From the NCBI GenBank assembly GCA_007130675.1, contig SLSB01000010.1:1-6049 (forward strand): a DNA stretch of 6,049 bases, read 5' to 3'. The notes under the pieces are model-generated. The model made no database searches. It saw only the letters and a program-made list of their open reading frames with translations, and had not been told where the DNA came from. The position numbers were made by a program, and so were the translations under genes. Of this stretch, positions 5,614 through 6,049 are shown piece by piece. Numbering within the stretch: the first letter of the stretch is position 1; each line of letters starts with the position of its first letter. The DNA is from Candidatus Hydrogenedentota bacterium (GTDB lineage: Bacteria > Hydrogenedentota > Hydrogenedentia > Hydrogenedentales > SLHB01).

Positions 5614-6049
5614 ATGGTTACGTGGAAACTGCTTAGTCTTGTGCTGATGGCTGGCCTCTGCTACGGAGGCATGGCCTTTGCAGAGGACAAGACCGTTGGT
5701 GATTCGGTTGATGAGGTGATACTGAAGACGCGCATCGAGACGACCTATGCGCTCAATGACTCGCTAAGGGCGAGGGACATTTCAACTGAAGTGGACGGAA
5801 GCACCGTGACGTTGACAGGCACGGTGCCGGGCCGTGTGGAGAAGGACTTGGCGAAAGAGCTGGCCCTTGCGTATGACGGCGTGGACCGAGTAGTCAACAA
5901 TTTGGAGATCGACCCGGAAGCAGCTCCCGAGGAACCTCCCGAGTGGCGACAGGACCTTGATGATGTCGTTGCCAATGCCAACATCAGGCGGCGGCTCGCC
6001 TCTCATGCAGGCATTAAGGCGCTGACCCTCGATGTCAACGTCGAGGGGA
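5614..6049 (+). CDS. Secreted BON-domain (OsmY-like) protein, 3' end cut by window edge
   Basis: There are 145 codons open to the window edge. The start at 5614 is preferred over the in-frame ATG at 5605 because AAAGGA (5600-5605) lies eight bases before it but would touch the earlier one. Residues 1-23 form a signal peptide: Lys5, a hydrophobic stretch, and an AFA cleavage site before EDKT. No lipobox is seen, so a soluble periplasmic protein is expected. A first BON domain spans about 30-99: a helix with VILKTRIETTYALND, the strand pattern ISTEVDGSTVTLTGTV, a helix with VEKDLAKELA, and GVDRVVNNLEI. After an acidic, proline-rich linker (PEAAPEEPPE) a second BON domain starts near 115 (VVANANIRRRLASHAGI) and runs off the edge. 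BON domains are thought to bind phospholipid or peptidoglycan surfaces, and E. coli OsmY is induced by osmotic stress. It is probably co-regulated with the DUF1328 gene 174 bases upstream. Confidence 0.88.
   Translation, partial: MVTWKLLSLVLMAGLCYGGMAFAEDKTVGDSVDEVILKTRIETTYALNDSLRARDISTEVDGSTVTLTGTVPGRVEKDLAKELALAYDGVDRVVNNLEIDPEAAPEEPPEWRQDLDDVVANANIRRRLASHAGIKALTLDVNVEG

Overview
The window comes from a GC-rich bacterium. It holds a left-pointing (minus-strand) sugar-catabolism operon of four genes and, diverging from it, a right-pointing pair of small envelope or stress genes. The lineage cannot be fixed from the sequence. An AraA-like isomerase, an FGGY kinase, a DeoR regulator and a divergent class III aminotransferase together would fit an environmental carbohydrate degrader, for example a planctomycete, verrucomicrobial or Hydrogenedentes-type genome. 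That placement is inference, not observation.

Left part (1-4859, minus strand). A consensus-like sigma70 promoter (TTGACA, 17-bp spacer, TACCAT at 4859-4831) reads leftward. Repeats at 4801-4827, around the expected transcription start, could be the site of the operon's own DeoR repressor. The gene order is: class III PLP-dependent aminotransferase (GTG start at 4761, good Shine-Dalgarno); DeoR-family regulator (4-bp gap); FGGY carbohydrate kinase (17-bp overlap with the regulator gene); and an AraA/L-fucose-isomerase-like sugar isomerase that runs off the left edge without its C-terminal part. The isomerase gene has no complete ORF in the window but is an uninterrupted 323-codon reading frame. 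The expected logic is aldose to ketose (isomerase) to ketose phosphate (kinase), with the regulator probably sensing a phosphorylated intermediate. An aminotransferase as first gene is not part of standard arabinose or fucose pathways and is the main unexplained element.

Middle (4860-5256). This is an approximately 400-bp divergent intergenic region with no convincing gene. It contains a sigma54-like GG-N10-GC element at 5156-5170 upstream of the right-hand genes, a short palindrome at 5056-5066, and one weak 32-codon minus-strand ORF.

Right part (5257-6049, plus strand). A 60-residue two-helix DUF1328/YtjA-type membrane protein is followed, after a 174-bp gap with a terminator-like hairpin, by a secreted BON-domain (OsmY-like) protein that is cut by the right edge. 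In E. coli, ytjA and osmY are also neighbours, so this looks like a conserved envelope or osmotic stress association.

No RNA gene, mobile element, CRISPR array or phage feature was seen. I found no clear evidence of a wholly new system. The most unusual points are the aminotransferase and its placement in the sugar operon, followed by the candidate regulatory sites.
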